Origin: Fimbriimonadaceae bacterium
Lineage (GTDB): Bacteria; Armatimonadota; Fimbriimonadia; Fimbriimonadales; Fimbriimonadaceae
Direction of reading: 5' to 3'
Assembly (NCBI GenBank): GCA_019638775.1
Contig: JAHBTD010000001.1
Location: 806,001-870,000, forward strand
DNA: 64,000 nt
Part shown: one piece after another, positions 26,162 to 35,606 of the stretch
Position numbering within the stretch: the first letter of the stretch is position 1
How the letters are laid out: each line of letters opens with the position of its first letter
Program-made: the position numbers and the translations under genes
The notes under the pieces: generated by a model
What the model saw: the letters and a program-made list of their open reading frames with translations, nothing else
Told to the model about the DNA's origin: nothing
Database searches by the model: none

Positions 26162-27001
26162 TCATCGTTCATCGTTAACTATCTCCACCGTTGCAACTAC
26201 CGGCGCGTGGTCGGAAATCCAGCGTCCGTCCACCTTGTCCTTCACAATTTCAGCAGACAAAACCTTGGTCTTCGCATCGACAAACAAGTAGTCGATCTTG
26301 TCCTTTCCGTAGCTTTTGAATCCGCTAAACGTGCCCACCTCATTCGCCTCTGGATGCAGGACGCGGAAAGAGTCGCGCCAACCCGCCTCTTTCAGGGCGC
26401 GGATCGCAGTGTTGTCCTCGCCAGCGTTGAAGTCGCCGGAGATGAGCACAGGATCGGCAGTGCCGCGTTCGGCGATGCGCTGGAGGAGCAGGGCGACGCT
26501 CTTCTCCCGGCTTGGCTGGGATTCATGGTCGAGGTGCAGGTTGTAGAGGTAGAAGTATCGGCCCGTCCCGAGGTCTTTGAAGAATGCCCAGGTGCAGATG
26601 CGCACGACGTTGTTCCCCCAACCCTTGGAAGCCACAACGTTGGGCGTATCTGAGAGCCAGAAGGTGTCGGATCGGAGGACTTTGAGACGGGAGGCGTCGA
26701 AGAGGATCGCGGAGAATTCTCCCTTGCTCTTGCCGTCGTCGCGGCCCACGCCGACGGACTGGTATCCGCTCATGCCCTCTAGCAGCTCGCCGATCTGGAA
26801 GTCGAGGACTTCCTGCATGCCGATGAGCTCGGGCCGCCGCTTTTGCAGGGCGGAGATCGTGGCGGGTTTTCGCAGCTTCCAATGGTTGTCTCCGTCGTTG
26901 GCTGTGCCGTAGCGGATGTTGAACGACATGACGGAGAGCGGGGCGGCGGGTTCCTGCACGATGATTGAGCTTAGCAGAGCGACGGCGGCGATCAGGGACA
27001 T
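26162..27001 (-). CDS. Secreted endonuclease/exonuclease/phosphatase family protein
   Basis: 279 residues with an N-terminal signal peptide (MSLIAAVALLSSIIVQEPAAP). EEP-fold motifs in order: LSVMSFNIRYG, LIGMQEVLDFQ (metal-binding Glu), LYNLHLDHESQ, VLISGDFNAGEDN (catalytic DxN), and ISDHAPVVATV (terminal Asp-His pair). Substrate could be nucleic acid, a phosphoester lipid or a sugar phosphate. Its last codons (EIVNDER) overlap the heptamer repeats of the adjoining island, so the C-terminus is repeat-derived. Confidence 0.88.
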   Translation of the reverse strand: MSLIAAVALLSSIIVQEPAAPLSVMSFNIRYGTANDGDNHWKLRKPATISALQKRRPELIGMQEVLDFQIGELLEGMSGYQSVGVGRDDGKSKGEFSAILFDASRLKVLRSDTFWLSDTPNVVASKGWGNNVVRICTWAFFKDLGTGRYFYLYNLHLDHESQPSREKSVALLLQRIAERGTADPVLISGDFNAGEDNTAIRALKEAGWRDSFRVLHPEANEVGTFSGFKSYGKDKIDYLFVDAKTKVLSAEIVKDKVDGRWISDHAPVVATVEIVNDER

Positions 27002-27016
27002 GGCATAAAGGATACG

Positions 27017-27988
27017 TCAGAGTGCGTCTCCGGGAAACCCTTCAAGGTCGTCCAGATAAGGTTTCCTCAACGTACTCAGATACCAATCCAGCTTGGCTTG
27101 AGCATAGCCGCGGCCCATACTCAACTGAGACATGATTTGATGAACGATCTCTTTCTCGAATGCATAGAGGTCTGTTGCAAGACTATCTTTAAGCCTCTCC
27201 GCGAGGAAATCAAGGGTGAGCCGCTCCTGCAAGTAATCAACGTTCTCAGCGATCAGACCTGCATCATGGATTTCCGATTCTGACTGGTTAAGAACTACGC
27301 CGGTGCCGATGCGGTTCGAAGATGTGTGAACTACAAATGGCGCTGAATTGATCGGATATGCAATTCCTGTGGCAAGCACAATCCAGAACTGAGCACGTCC
27401 TGATGTCTTGACGTTTGACAGAGTTTCCCAAATCCGAGCCGTGATCAATGAGCATTGCCCCAAGGCGTGAAAGGTCCAAAGAAAGAAATGACAGGTATCG
27501 CGACCGCCATGCTGCGTCCACTCAAGCTTGCCTGACCAGTTATCCACGCCTTCGATAAACCCATCATGCATCCAGTCCAATACTGCTTCTCGGCGATTCT
27601 GGTCCATCATTCTCCAGAGCACTTCACCTCGATACATCGCACGGTAAATGTCGATTTCCCCTGCTGGCCAGCTTTCTGCATTGAAAGTGAAATCACGCCA
27701 ATGGATGAGGATTCCTGGGCAGAGGTAGTCGAAGAGTTCCCTCTGTAGCGGGGCGTGAGCCCAGTCCATCAGGCAGTACCAGTAGTCACTCCTTTCAATC
27801 TCATGCCAAGGCTTGCTCGACAGGATTTCGAGCTTTCTTTGACAACCGTCTACTTGCTCTTCGGTAACGACATCAGGCGGTTTTGGGTACCCGAAAATCT
27901 CGGTGATCTCGGCGACGAAGGGTCGGGCATACCAGGCCTGGATGTTCATTCTCGTGTTTGCATTATATGCGGCAAGAACTTGGTTCAA
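27017..27988 (-). CDS. Conserved-looking protein of unknown function
   Basis: 323 residues (310 if the second Met at 27949 is used); no family recognised. Soluble, with several aromatic-rich helices (SDYWYCLMDWAHAPLQRELFDYL, EVLWRMMDQNRREAVLDWMHDGFIEG, CHFFLWTFHALGQCSLIT). No signal peptide. Base composition is more AT-rich than the adjoining genes, which suggests later acquisition. It lies 15 bases upstream of the endonuclease gene on the same strand. Confidence 0.6.
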   Translation of the reverse strand: MNQVLAAYNANTRMNIQAWYARPFVAEITEIFGYPKPPDVVTEEQVDGCQRKLEILSSKPWHEIERSDYWYCLMDWAHAPLQRELFDYLCPGILIHWRDFTFNAESWPAGEIDIYRAMYRGEVLWRMMDQNRREAVLDWMHDGFIEGVDNWSGKLEWTQHGGRDTCHFFLWTFHALGQCSLITARIWETLSNVKTSGRAQFWIVLATGIAYPINSAPFVVHTSSNRIGTGVVLNQSESEIHDAGLIAENVDYLQERLTLDFLAERLKDSLATDLYAFEKEIVHQIMSQLSMGRGYAQAKLDWYLSTLRKPYLDDLEGFPGDAL

Positions 27989-28041
27989 GCCCTTACCGCG
28001 AGCCTAAACGATCGCAATGCCCTTGGCGTAAGCTTCGTTTC

Positions 28042-29118
28042 TTACGGAGCCTCAACCCGCAAGGCGCGAATACCCTCGTCGCTCCACGCCGCGATCACCA
28101 AACCCCGGTCAGGGCTCGACGACGCAACCGGCGATAAACCTCGAACGGTGAGATCAACGGCCTCACCTGCCGGGTTCGTCATCGCAATCCCACGGCCTTT
28201 CATCCACAGCAGGTAAGGACCCTGTTTGCCATACACTGCCCAGGGCTGCTGCCCTGTGCCCAGTGCCCGCTCTTTGGACTCGGTACCTGCCATCGCATAG
28301 ACCGTGCTTTCTGTGCGCCACGTCGTGACCACTTGCCCGGCATCGCCCACTGCAAGCGAGCCGCCATCCATCGGGCAGGCGTTCAATATCCATGTCTCCT
28401 GGCCTAACTTTTTGGCCGGGGAGAAGGTTTTTCCAAGATCGCCGCTGGACATCAAATACATATCCCGCGCCCCGTCGATCAGATTGCGAAACATCACGTA
28501 AAGCCGCCCTTTCATATCGAAAGTCATCGACGGATGACAACACTCGCAAATAGTCCCCGACGGCGACGCATAGACCAGCGAGTTCTTCGACCATGTTGCG
28601 CCTCCGTCCTTGGAGCTCGACATGTACAGCGTCGTGCCTTTTGCCCGCATGTCGAGCCAAGTGCAGGACACGGTGCCGTCGGGAGCGACTGCCATCGCAT
28701 GCAAACCTTCCCTTGCCGCGCTCTCGACGTCGTTTACTCTTGCCGGACCGCTCCAGGTCTTGCCCTTATCTGCCGACTTCCAAGCCACAAGGTCGCCGTC
28801 TTGCCCACGCCCCACTGGCCCATAGATCGCCGAAACCGTGACAACGCCTTTGTGGACGGTAATCCGCGGCCCACGCCGCATACCCAGCGAGAGTTTTCCC
28901 GCTTCGCCGATCTTCGTGGGTTCGCCGTAGCTCTTGCCCCCGTCGTCAGAGGTCGATAGATACAGTGTGTTCGCCATTCCGAAGGCGATATAGATGCGGC
29001 GGTCAACGTCAATGGCAATTTGGGGCTCACGCGCGCGCTCAAATCCGGCTGGAGTGACGCTGACAACCGGCTCGGCAAAAACGTGTGCGACCGTCGAACA
29101 GAAGAGCAGAGCAAGCAT
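28042..29118 (-). CDS. Secreted BNR/Asp-box repeat protein (sialidase-like propeller)
   Basis: 358 residues. Signal peptide LALLFCSTVAHVFA. At least four Asp-box motifs (SxDxGxxW-like) are visible: STSDDGGKSY, SADKGKTWS, SSKDGGATWS and SSGDLGKTFS, spaced as in a six-bladed sialidase/exo-alpha-sialidase propeller. A CECCHP segment in the middle is unusual and could bind a metal. The catalytic Arg triad and nucleophile Tyr of true sialidases cannot be placed, so activity is open. Confidence 0.75.
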   Translation of the reverse strand: MLALLFCSTVAHVFAEPVVSVTPAGFERAREPQIAIDVDRRIYIAFGMANTLYLSTSDDGGKSYGEPTKIGEAGKLSLGMRRGPRITVHKGVVTVSAIYGPVGRGQDGDLVAWKSADKGKTWSGPARVNDVESAAREGLHAMAVAPDGTVSCTWLDMRAKGTTLYMSSSKDGGATWSKNSLVYASPSGTICECCHPSMTFDMKGRLYVMFRNLIDGARDMYLMSSGDLGKTFSPAKKLGQETWILNACPMDGGSLAVGDAGQVVTTWRTESTVYAMAGTESKERALGTGQQPWAVYGKQGPYLLWMKGRGIAMTNPAGEAVDLTVRGLSPVASSSPDRGLVIAAWSDEGIRALRVEAP

Positions 29119-29350
29119 AGGTATAGCATGCCCGAATTGAGTCGCTTGGGGCCAGCCTTAGCGTCGCAATGCGAATAAGTATCGAGTCGCGATCGCTCAG
29201 AACAGGTCTCCTTCATATCCATCAACCCCCTCCTCACCTCCAAAAAGGCGTATTCAAGAATAAGAGCTGGACTTAGCCCGGCAGGAAAGTCCTAGCGCAG
29301 AGCAGTTATTTAACGTCTTATATTTGCATTTGGAACTATTTTTTACAGTT

Positions 29351-29362
29351 GAGTGTTCACTC
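29351..29362. promoter_or_regulatory. Small inverted repeat upstream of the DoxX gene
   Basis: GAGTG-TT-CACTC, 27 bases before the DoxX start codon. It has the size and place of an operator for a dimeric regulator, but this is only a shape argument. Confidence 0.3.
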
Positions 29363-29389
29363 CTACGTAGCACTCGAAAGGAGACTCAA

Positions 29390-29818
29390 ATGGAAAACTC
29401 AACACAACACAATCGAGATCGAACATCAGTCGATGTGGCTCTACTCGTCCTCCGCCTTTTCCTTGGCGTTATTTTCGCGATTCACGGCGCGCAGAAGTTT
29501 GGCGCTTTCGACGGCCCCGGCATCGAAGCGGTCGTAAAGGGCATGGGCCCGGTCGGCTATTTGGTGACCATCGGCGAACTCTTCGGCGGCCTCGGGCTGA
29601 TCGTTGGATTTTTGTCCCGCTTTTCATCCGCAGCCCTAACCGTGATTATGATTGGCGCGATCCAAAAGGTTCACTTTGCCAACGGCTTCTTCATGCCGGG
29701 CGGATATGAGTACAACCTGGCGCTGATCGGCATGTCCTTGACCATTCTGATCGCAGGCCCAGGTCGGTATGCGTTTACAAATGTCCTGCCGCAAAAGGTA
29801 CAGAAGTTTCTGAGCTAA
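29390..29818 (+). CDS. DoxX family membrane protein
   Basis: 142 residues from ATG 29390, preceded by AAAGGAGA. Four transmembrane helices; the family motif LRLFLGVIFAIHGAQKFGAF opens the first. It also has GPVGYLVTIGELFGGLGLIVGF and the final LIGMSLTILIAGPGRYAF. DoxX proteins are thought to act with thiol/quinone redox stress systems in the inner membrane. It stands alone, followed by a repeat island. Confidence 0.88.
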   Translation: MENSTQHNRDRTSVDVALLVLRLFLGVIFAIHGAQKFGAFDGPGIEAVVKGMGPVGYLVTIGELFGGLGLIVGFLSRFSSAALTVIMIGAIQKVHFANGFFMPGGYEYNLALIGMSLTILIAGPGRYAFTNVLPQKVQKFLS

Positions 29819-29879
29819 AGCCAAGCGGGCTGGGTTCACCAGCTCCTACACTGGAAAGGATGTGTTGGCACAAAGTGGA

Positions 29880-30285
29880 AACTATGTCATGGCACAGGAC
29901 ACTTGCGGTGGAGGGTTCAACCGAACGCCTGTAGCTGACAGCTGATAGCTGATAGCCGACAGCTACTCTGGGACAGCATGGCTTTACATCCCTCCGCCGC
30001 TTGCGGTGGAGGGTCCAACCGACCGCCTGTAGCTGACAGCCGATAGCTGACAGCTGATAGCCGATAGCCGATAGCCGACTGCTACTCCGGGAGGGCAAGG
30101 CTTGACATCCCTCCGCCGCTTGCGGTGGAGGGTCCAACCGACCGCCTGTAGCTGACAGCTGACTGCTACTCCGGGAGGGCAAGGCTTGACATCCCTCCGC
30201 CGCTCGCGGTGGAGGGTCCAACGCCGATAGCTGATACCTGATAGCCGACAGCTACTATGGGAGGGCAACGCTCCGTCGTTGCCGA
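29880..30285. repeat. Repeat island: heptamers plus two palindrome families
   Basis: Three near-identical modules of about 90-120 bases, each made of GATAGCY/GACAGCY heptamers, a CTACTCYGGGAGGGCAAGGCTT-like segment, and a palindrome CCCTCCGCCGC/GCGGTGGAGGG (29989-30012, 30110-30133, 30192-30215). A REP hairpin (GGCAACG-CTCCGT-CGTTGCC, 30259-30283) closes the island. With the remaining bases to 30358 it fills the 540-base gap between DoxX and the VOC gene; nothing coding is supported. Confidence 0.92.
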
Positions 30286-30358
30286 AAAGTCTCACAAAGG
30301 CGAAAAGTTTGGCTTGCAGGTAGCTGCTGGAGATTTTTACGAAAACCAAACCACGAAC

Positions 30359-30865
30359 ATGAACGACATCAAACCCAATAAACCCATCGACCCCGGTGTC
30401 CGAATCGGACACGTCCACCTCAAGGTCGCCGACCTTGACCGTGCGCTGGCATTCTACGTTGGTGTGCTGTGCTTTGAGCTCACCCAACGTTACGGGCGCG
30501 GCGCGGCATTCGTGTCGGCAGGCGGCTACCACCATCACATCGGCCTCAACACGTGGGAGAGCAAGGGCGGGTCGCCGCCCGCCCCCGGGACCACCGGCCT
30601 GTATCACCTGGCTATCCTCTATCCGAGCCGTGCCGCCCTCGCCGATGCCCTGCGGCGGCTGGTCGAGGCAGGAATTGAACTCGACGGGGCGAGCGATCAC
30701 GGCGTGAGCGAAGCTCTCTACGTACGCGATCCAGACGGCAACGGCGTCGAGCTTTACTGGGATAGGCCGACGGAGCTTTGGCCCAAGACCCCCGAGGGTC
30801 ATCTGGCGATGGTCAGCGAACCGTTGAACGTGGACAATTTGCTAAGCGAGATCGCTCCTGATTGA
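30359..30865 (+). CDS. VOC (glyoxalase/extradiol dioxygenase-like) family protein
   Basis: 168 residues. Two beta-alpha-beta-beta-beta modules: RIGHVHLKVADLDRALAFYV with the first metal His, GYHHHIGLNTW at the second, TTGLYHLAILYPSR, and VRDPDGNGVELYWDRP with the closing Glu. This arrangement resembles single-module catechol 2,3-dioxygenase-like VOC proteins. The substrate is unknown. Start ATG 30359 lacks a clear Shine-Dalgarno; upstream codons come from repeat sequence and are not counted. Confidence 0.85.
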   Translation: MNDIKPNKPIDPGVRIGHVHLKVADLDRALAFYVGVLCFELTQRYGRGAAFVSAGGYHHHIGLNTWESKGGSPPAPGTTGLYHLAILYPSRAALADALRRLVEAGIELDGASDHGVSEALYVRDPDGNGVELYWDRPTELWPKTPEGHLAMVSEPLNVDNLLSEIAPD

Positions 30866-30939
30866 TCCACGATTCCTGGCAGATCAGGGGCACCAACCAC
30901 ACTTCTGTTTCCTCGACCCGCAAACGAAAGCGGAGAAAA

Positions 30940-31012
30940 GCTGAGGCCTGTGTTGCCCCCAACCCCTCCGTGCCTCTGTGGTACTTAGTGCACTCTGTGA
31001 GAAATCCCTCCC
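30940..31012. repeat. CTCTGTG-type short repeat block
   Basis: Copy of the CCTCTGTG / CTCTGTGAGAAATCCC repeat, also seen near 32400-32445, 32540-32580 and, inverted, near 35160-35200. It sits in the 220-base gap before the lyase-like gene. Confidence 0.75.
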
Positions 31013-31085
31013 TTGAGTCTCGCAAAATGCGCAAGTGCTCAGCTTCATTGCGCCTGAGCAAGAAATCCCGTGTACGATAAACAAA

Positions 31086-31970
31086 ATGCTCACTCTTTTC
31101 GCATTGCTCTGCCTCTCTCAAAACCAACCGCAGCAGACCGGTCTTGCCGCCAAGTACCCGGCCGACCAAGGCATCGCCAAAGACCCCGCCGTCCTCTTTG
31201 CCGAGGACTTCGAGAAGAACGACATCACGATCTGGGAGGACAGAAAGGGTTCCCCCGTAATCACCGAACACGCACCGAACGGCGGCAAGAAGTGCATCGA
31301 GATGCCGATGACGCGCGGCAAGGACACCGGCGCGCATCTGGTGAAGTGGTTTATGCCGGGCGCCGACATCGTTTATGCCCGCTTCTACGTGAAGTTCGCG
31401 AAGGATTATCAGTACGCCCACCACTTCGTGATGCTTCTCGCCAACCCGCCAGAGAACAAATGGAAGGCGTTTGGCAAGGCGGGCCTTAAGCCGGACGGCT
31501 CCTATTTCTCCACCGGCATGGAGCCTTGGTTCGCGTGGGGAAAGAACCCACCACCAGGGGAGGTCAACCTCTACACCTACTATCCCGACATGGACATCGA
31601 CCCCAAGATGAACAAGTATTGGGGCAACGCCTTCTTCCCTCCCGGACCAGGAAAGGGAGAGCCAGCCAGCTCAAAAAGAGTGATCCCACCGTTGGACAAG
31701 TGGCAATGCTGGGAGTTCATGATCCAGGCAAACTCTGCGCCCGAAAAGGCCGATGGCAAACAGGCAATGTGGGTGGATGGAAAGCTAATCGGCGAGTTCA
31801 CCGGCATCCGCTGGCGCACCCGCAACGATGTAAAAGTCAACTGCTTCTGGCTGGAGCACTACGGCTACGACCCCGGCGACCCGACGAAGGCGTACTGGAA
31901 AGACAAGCAGTCGGTGTGGTTCGATGACATTGTGATTGCGACGAAATACATCGGGCCACGTTCGGGGTAG
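31086..31970 (+). CDS. Secreted protein, polysaccharide-lyase-like beta-jelly-roll (tentative)
   Basis: 294 residues from ATG 31086 with a short signal peptide (LTLFALLCLSQNQ). The segment VYARFYVKFAKDYQYAHHFVMLLA, a WQCWEFMIQANS strand, MWVDGKLIGEFTGIRWR and the final VWFDDIVIATKYIGP are laid out like the concanavalin-type jelly roll of alginate/heparin-lyase relatives (such as PL14). The family assignment is by fold pattern only; no catalytic residues were verified. Confidence 0.55.
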   Translation: MLTLFALLCLSQNQPQQTGLAAKYPADQGIAKDPAVLFAEDFEKNDITIWEDRKGSPVITEHAPNGGKKCIEMPMTRGKDTGAHLVKWFMPGADIVYARFYVKFAKDYQYAHHFVMLLANPPENKWKAFGKAGLKPDGSYFSTGMEPWFAWGKNPPPGEVNLYTYYPDMDIDPKMNKYWGNAFFPPGPGKGEPASSKRVIPPLDKWQCWEFMIQANSAPEKADGKQAMWVDGKLIGEFTGIRWRTRNDVKVNCFWLEHYGYDPGDPTKAYWKDKQSVWFDDIVIATKYIGPRSG

Positions 31971-32684
31971 ATGTCGGCCGTCGTTAATCGGCAGCCCTGA
32001 CCGCTCTTATGTCTCTGGCAGAACCCGCAACGCACGCCGAGTTTGAGCAGAGGTCTCTGCGAACTCTGCACCTCTGCGTGAAGCCAAATTCTCTTTCTCG
32101 CAAAGACGCCAAGGCGCAAAGCCTATTCATCGTATCTCTTCGAACTTTGCGCCTCTGCGTAGGACTCTTCGGCGACGACGGAGCGTTGCCCTCCCAGAGT
32201 AGCAGTCGGCTATCGGCTATCAGCTATCAGCGTTAGACCCTCCACCGCAAGCGGCGGAGGGATATCTAGCCTTGCCCTCCCAGGGAAGCTATCGGATATC
32301 AGCGATCAGCTATCTACCTCTGCTTGCCTTCCTGCTTTCCCCTATTCATCACTCGTCATCCCTAAATCATCGCTTAGGAAATCAGCTTGTGCTCTCTCGC
32401 ACCCTCTGTGCCTCTGTGGTGCTCCGTGCGCTCTGTGAGAAATCCCTTAGCTGATGATCGACCACTCGTTTCTTTCTCGCAAAGACGCCAAGGCGCAAAG
32501 TATCACGCGGCAACAACAGAGTGTTGTCATCCCATTCCCTCTGTGTCTCTGTGGTTCTCCGTGCGCTCTGTGAGAAATGACTTCCCTTGCCCTGCGCAAC
32601 ACCCTCTCCCAGATTTTTCATTCATCGGAAGAGGCATACCGCTCCCTCAAATCCAAAATCCAAAACCTAAAATCCAAAATCAGA
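31971..32684. repeat. Large repeat island (about 700 bases) between convergent genes
   Basis: Contains CTCTGCG-type blocks (32050-32083, 32140-32158), GCAAAGACGCCAAGGCGCAAAG copies (near 32098 and 32478), a REP hairpin with one G-T wobble (32171-32190, then CTCCC), GGCTATC heptamers (32205-32232), an inverted CCCTCC palindrome (32240-32263), a half REP, more heptamers (32287-32312), two CTCTGTG blocks (32400-32445, 32540-32578), and AAATCCA heptamers (32648-32680). No gene is supported. Confidence 0.9.
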
Positions 32685-35096
32685 TCATCCGCCACAGCAC
32701 CCGATCGGACTTCCCGGCAGAGGTGCAAGCGGTTTGGGAATGCGCCTTGCCGACTCTGCCGGCCGCGTCAAAAACCGCTCGATATCGGCAAGCATATCCT
32801 GAGCCATTTGCTTATCGAATCCCGATTTCGTCTTGGCCATTTGAGTCAGCTTTGCCTTCACCTCACCAAGCGCAATCATCACCCTCGACCGCACATTGCG
32901 CGGCACGTTGGCATCGGCAAGGTCCAGTAGCCGCTCCAAGTAAACCGCCTGAATGCCGCGCGAAATCTCCATCGTTCGAGGCTCCGTGTAGTTCAGGCCA
33001 AAGACAAAGTCGGTCGTCTTTTGCAACATCTCATCCAAGGACATCGGACCGACTCCTTCCCGCGTCCTCAACTCGACCATACGCACCGCTCGGATAGGGG
33101 AAAGGAGCTCAGCAAGCACCATGTCCGCAGCCGTATTCGCCGCTCCCAGAGCATCAAAAACGTACGTCGTGTTCGATTTGAACTTCTCGCGACTATCGCC
33201 ATAGCCGGGGGCGCGCGGATTCAGAATGTTAAAAAGGCTGTGCGGCAGGTCCAGGTTCGCTGGATCAATGCACTTAAAGACAGCCTGCAAAGCCTCGCGC
33301 TGATTCTCCGCGCCGATCACCCGCATCGGCGGGTTCAACCCGCCATCTTTGACGGTGTGCGTATACATCACACCGCCGATCACCTTCAGAGCCGCATCCA
33401 GCGAGTACCGATGGTAGAAGTAAACCGGTCCAAGTACCTCTTCAAGCTCCGACCTCGGTTCCCCATCTCGGAGGTTGCGCTGGTCAAACCGGTCAAGCCC
33501 GATTTTGCGCACGGCAAGGCTGCTCAAAAGGTCGGCGACCGGGTCGTTGCCGTTGTCAAACCGGGTCGCCCTCCAATCGGCTCCACCCGAACCCGGCGCA
33601 TCGTCGTCGGTGAGATAAAGCAACGGTGTTTTTTGAAGCTCGGCACGGATGGCCTGCACTTCGTCAACGCCTGGGCCGAAGTCGGCATAGCCAAGCTTGA
33701 TCGCGAACTTGTCCCAATCCCCAACCCCCACGCCATAAGCGTTGCTCAGGTCGAGCGAGCCGTCTTCCTTCGGCACGATCAGCGGCGCGGGATAGTCCAT
33801 CACCGAAGCCCGTCCGCCGTAAGTGCTGGCGGCGAAATTGTGGCGCAGACCGAGCGTGTGTCCAACCTCATGGGCCGATAACTGCCGAATCCGCATGAGC
33901 GCGATCTTCGAAAGCTCGTCTGGCTTGTCGGTGCCCATAAGCCCCTCGAAGATCTTCATGTCCTGACGCCCACGCGAAGAATCCAAACGCACCGCCCCCT
34001 TCAGAATCTCCCCGGTACGAGGATCGGTAAAGCTCCCGCCCACCGAATATCCCCGGGTAGAGCGGTGGATCCATTGGATCACGTTGTAGCGGATATCCAG
34101 CGGGTGCATGTCGGCGGGCATGATCTCCACCTTGAAAGCATCCAGATAACCCGCCTCTTCAAAAGCCTTCGCCCACCAGCTTGCTCCCTCGATCAATGCC
34201 GAACGGATCGGTTCTGGCGTCCCCCGATCCAGGTAGTAAACGACCGGCTTCTTCACGGGTGAGGGTGCAGCGCCTGGGTTCACTTTTTCCAGCCGATGCC
34301 GTGCAATCAAGCGCTTTAACAAGGGTTTGTCCAAGGGCGCCGAAAAGTCGTAGTAGGTGATCCCAAAGTAGCCCATTCGGGGGTCATAAAATCGGGGCTT
34401 AAAGCCGTCCGTGTCGGGCAGTTCCACTAAAGAGTGATGCTGGACAAGGCTTACATGCTTGGGGTTGGGGGTTGTCTCCCCCACCGCTCGGCTGCCTTGG
34501 CCCGTGAAAGTCAACTGCGCATCGAACTCCAAGTTCTTCGGGAAGGAGAAGCAGCTCTCTGGCATCAGAAAGCTCTTGCCCATATCCAGTGAGTAGCCCG
34601 ACAACACCTGAGCGCTGCCGTGTGCATCGCGAACGAGGAAGTCCGTGAAATCGACGACAGTCGTCCCGTCGGCATCGCGCCCGGTGAGATTGCCCGACCA
34701 CATCACCGAAGTCGGAAACGAAGCCGCCGCCGCTTGCCGTTCGGCTTCGTCGGGATTGCTGGCTCGGAAGGTCGTATTCACCGCTTCAACGATCGCCTTT
34801 GCTCCCCGAATCCGAATCCGGATGATGAACTCATCGCCACCCTCTCCACGGTCGAGCGAGATATCGTTCGACCCCATGCCGGTGGTCATCCCCTCGGCGT
34901 AGAGATACTCGCCCACCAGGCCATCGGGTGACTTGGGGGCGGGAAGCTTGAGATAGAGCTTGCCCGTGTTCTTGTCGATATAGTTCTCGATAAGACCGGT
35001 CCGCTTCTCAAGTCCCTTGACCGCGTCGGCGGTACTTGGAAGCGCTTGGGCTTGAAGCAGGCCCATGGATGCAGCGAGAATCAGTGACAGGGGCAT
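32685..35096 (-). CDS. Secreted zinc-dependent metalloprotease (metzincin-type, DUF4953/DUF5117-like)
   Basis: 803 residues. Signal peptide LSLILAASMGLLQAQA. The extended zinc site HEVGHTLGLRH (His409, Glu410, His413, His419) and a downstream SVMDYP Met-turn (Met433) define a metzincin. A long N-terminal domain (residues ~60-290) precedes it, and a helical C-terminal half follows. This layout fits the large bacterial family labelled with DUF5117 and DUF4953. The protein ends in IGCCGG. It is probably a periplasmic or secreted endopeptidase. Its stop lies at the edge of the repeat island. Confidence 0.88.
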   Translation of the reverse strand: MPLSLILAASMGLLQAQALPSTADAVKGLEKRTGLIENYIDKNTGKLYLKLPAPKSPDGLVGEYLYAEGMTTGMGSNDISLDRGEGGDEFIIRIRIRGAKAIVEAVNTTFRASNPDEAERQAAAASFPTSVMWSGNLTGRDADGTTVVDFTDFLVRDAHGSAQVLSGYSLDMGKSFLMPESCFSFPKNLEFDAQLTFTGQGSRAVGETTPNPKHVSLVQHHSLVELPDTDGFKPRFYDPRMGYFGITYYDFSAPLDKPLLKRLIARHRLEKVNPGAAPSPVKKPVVYYLDRGTPEPIRSALIEGASWWAKAFEEAGYLDAFKVEIMPADMHPLDIRYNVIQWIHRSTRGYSVGGSFTDPRTGEILKGAVRLDSSRGRQDMKIFEGLMGTDKPDELSKIALMRIRQLSAHEVGHTLGLRHNFAASTYGGRASVMDYPAPLIVPKEDGSLDLSNAYGVGVGDWDKFAIKLGYADFGPGVDEVQAIRAELQKTPLLYLTDDDAPGSGGADWRATRFDNGNDPVADLLSSLAVRKIGLDRFDQRNLRDGEPRSELEEVLGPVYFYHRYSLDAALKVIGGVMYTHTVKDGGLNPPMRVIGAENQREALQAVFKCIDPANLDLPHSLFNILNPRAPGYGDSREKFKSNTTYVFDALGAANTAADMVLAELLSPIRAVRMVELRTREGVGPMSLDEMLQKTTDFVFGLNYTEPRTMEISRGIQAVYLERLLDLADANVPRNVRSRVMIALGEVKAKLTQMAKTKSGFDKQMAQDMLADIERFLTRPAESARRIPKPLAPLPGSPIGCCGG

Positions 35097-35606
35097 GTCT
35101 TGTTATACATCATGAGCGGATCATAGGGCCAATTTGCCGCCGTCACCAACAAGAGGGATTTCTCACAGAGCGCACGGCGCACCACAGAGACGCAGAGGGA
35201 TCGGGAGGGCACACAAGTTGATCCCAAAACGATGATTTAGGAATGATGAATGATGAATGAGGAATGAGGAATAGGGGAGAGCGGGAAGGCAGGCAAAGGT
35301 AGATAGCTGATAGCCGATAGCTTCCCTGGGAGGGCAACACTCCGTTGTTGCCGCGCGACACAAGGTCAGCGTAGGCAGGAATACCTGCACCACAACTATT
35401 TGAGCAGGCTTTGCGCCTTGGCGACTTTGCGAGAAAAGTAGAAGTTCTCGCAGAGTTCGCCGAGACCTCAACTCAAACTCTGCGTTCTCTGCGAACTTCG
35501 CGTGAAACAATAAACAGCGATTGCGTCAGCATGCGAAACACGTAATCCGTGATCCGTGATCCGACCGCCGATCTCAGATATCCGATCTCCGATTTCTAAC
35601 TCCCCC
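35097..35606. repeat. Repeat island upstream of the metalloprotease gene
   Basis: Inverted CTCTGTG block (35158-35205), GAATGAT/GAATGAG heptamers (35238-35275), GATAGCY heptamers (35300-35322), a REP hairpin with a compensated stem pair (GGCAACA/TGTTGCC, 35333-35352), inverted CCAAGGCGCAAAG and CTCTGCG blocks (35408-35510), and GTGATCC/CCGATCT heptamers (35540-35597). Nothing coding is supported. Confidence 0.9.
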
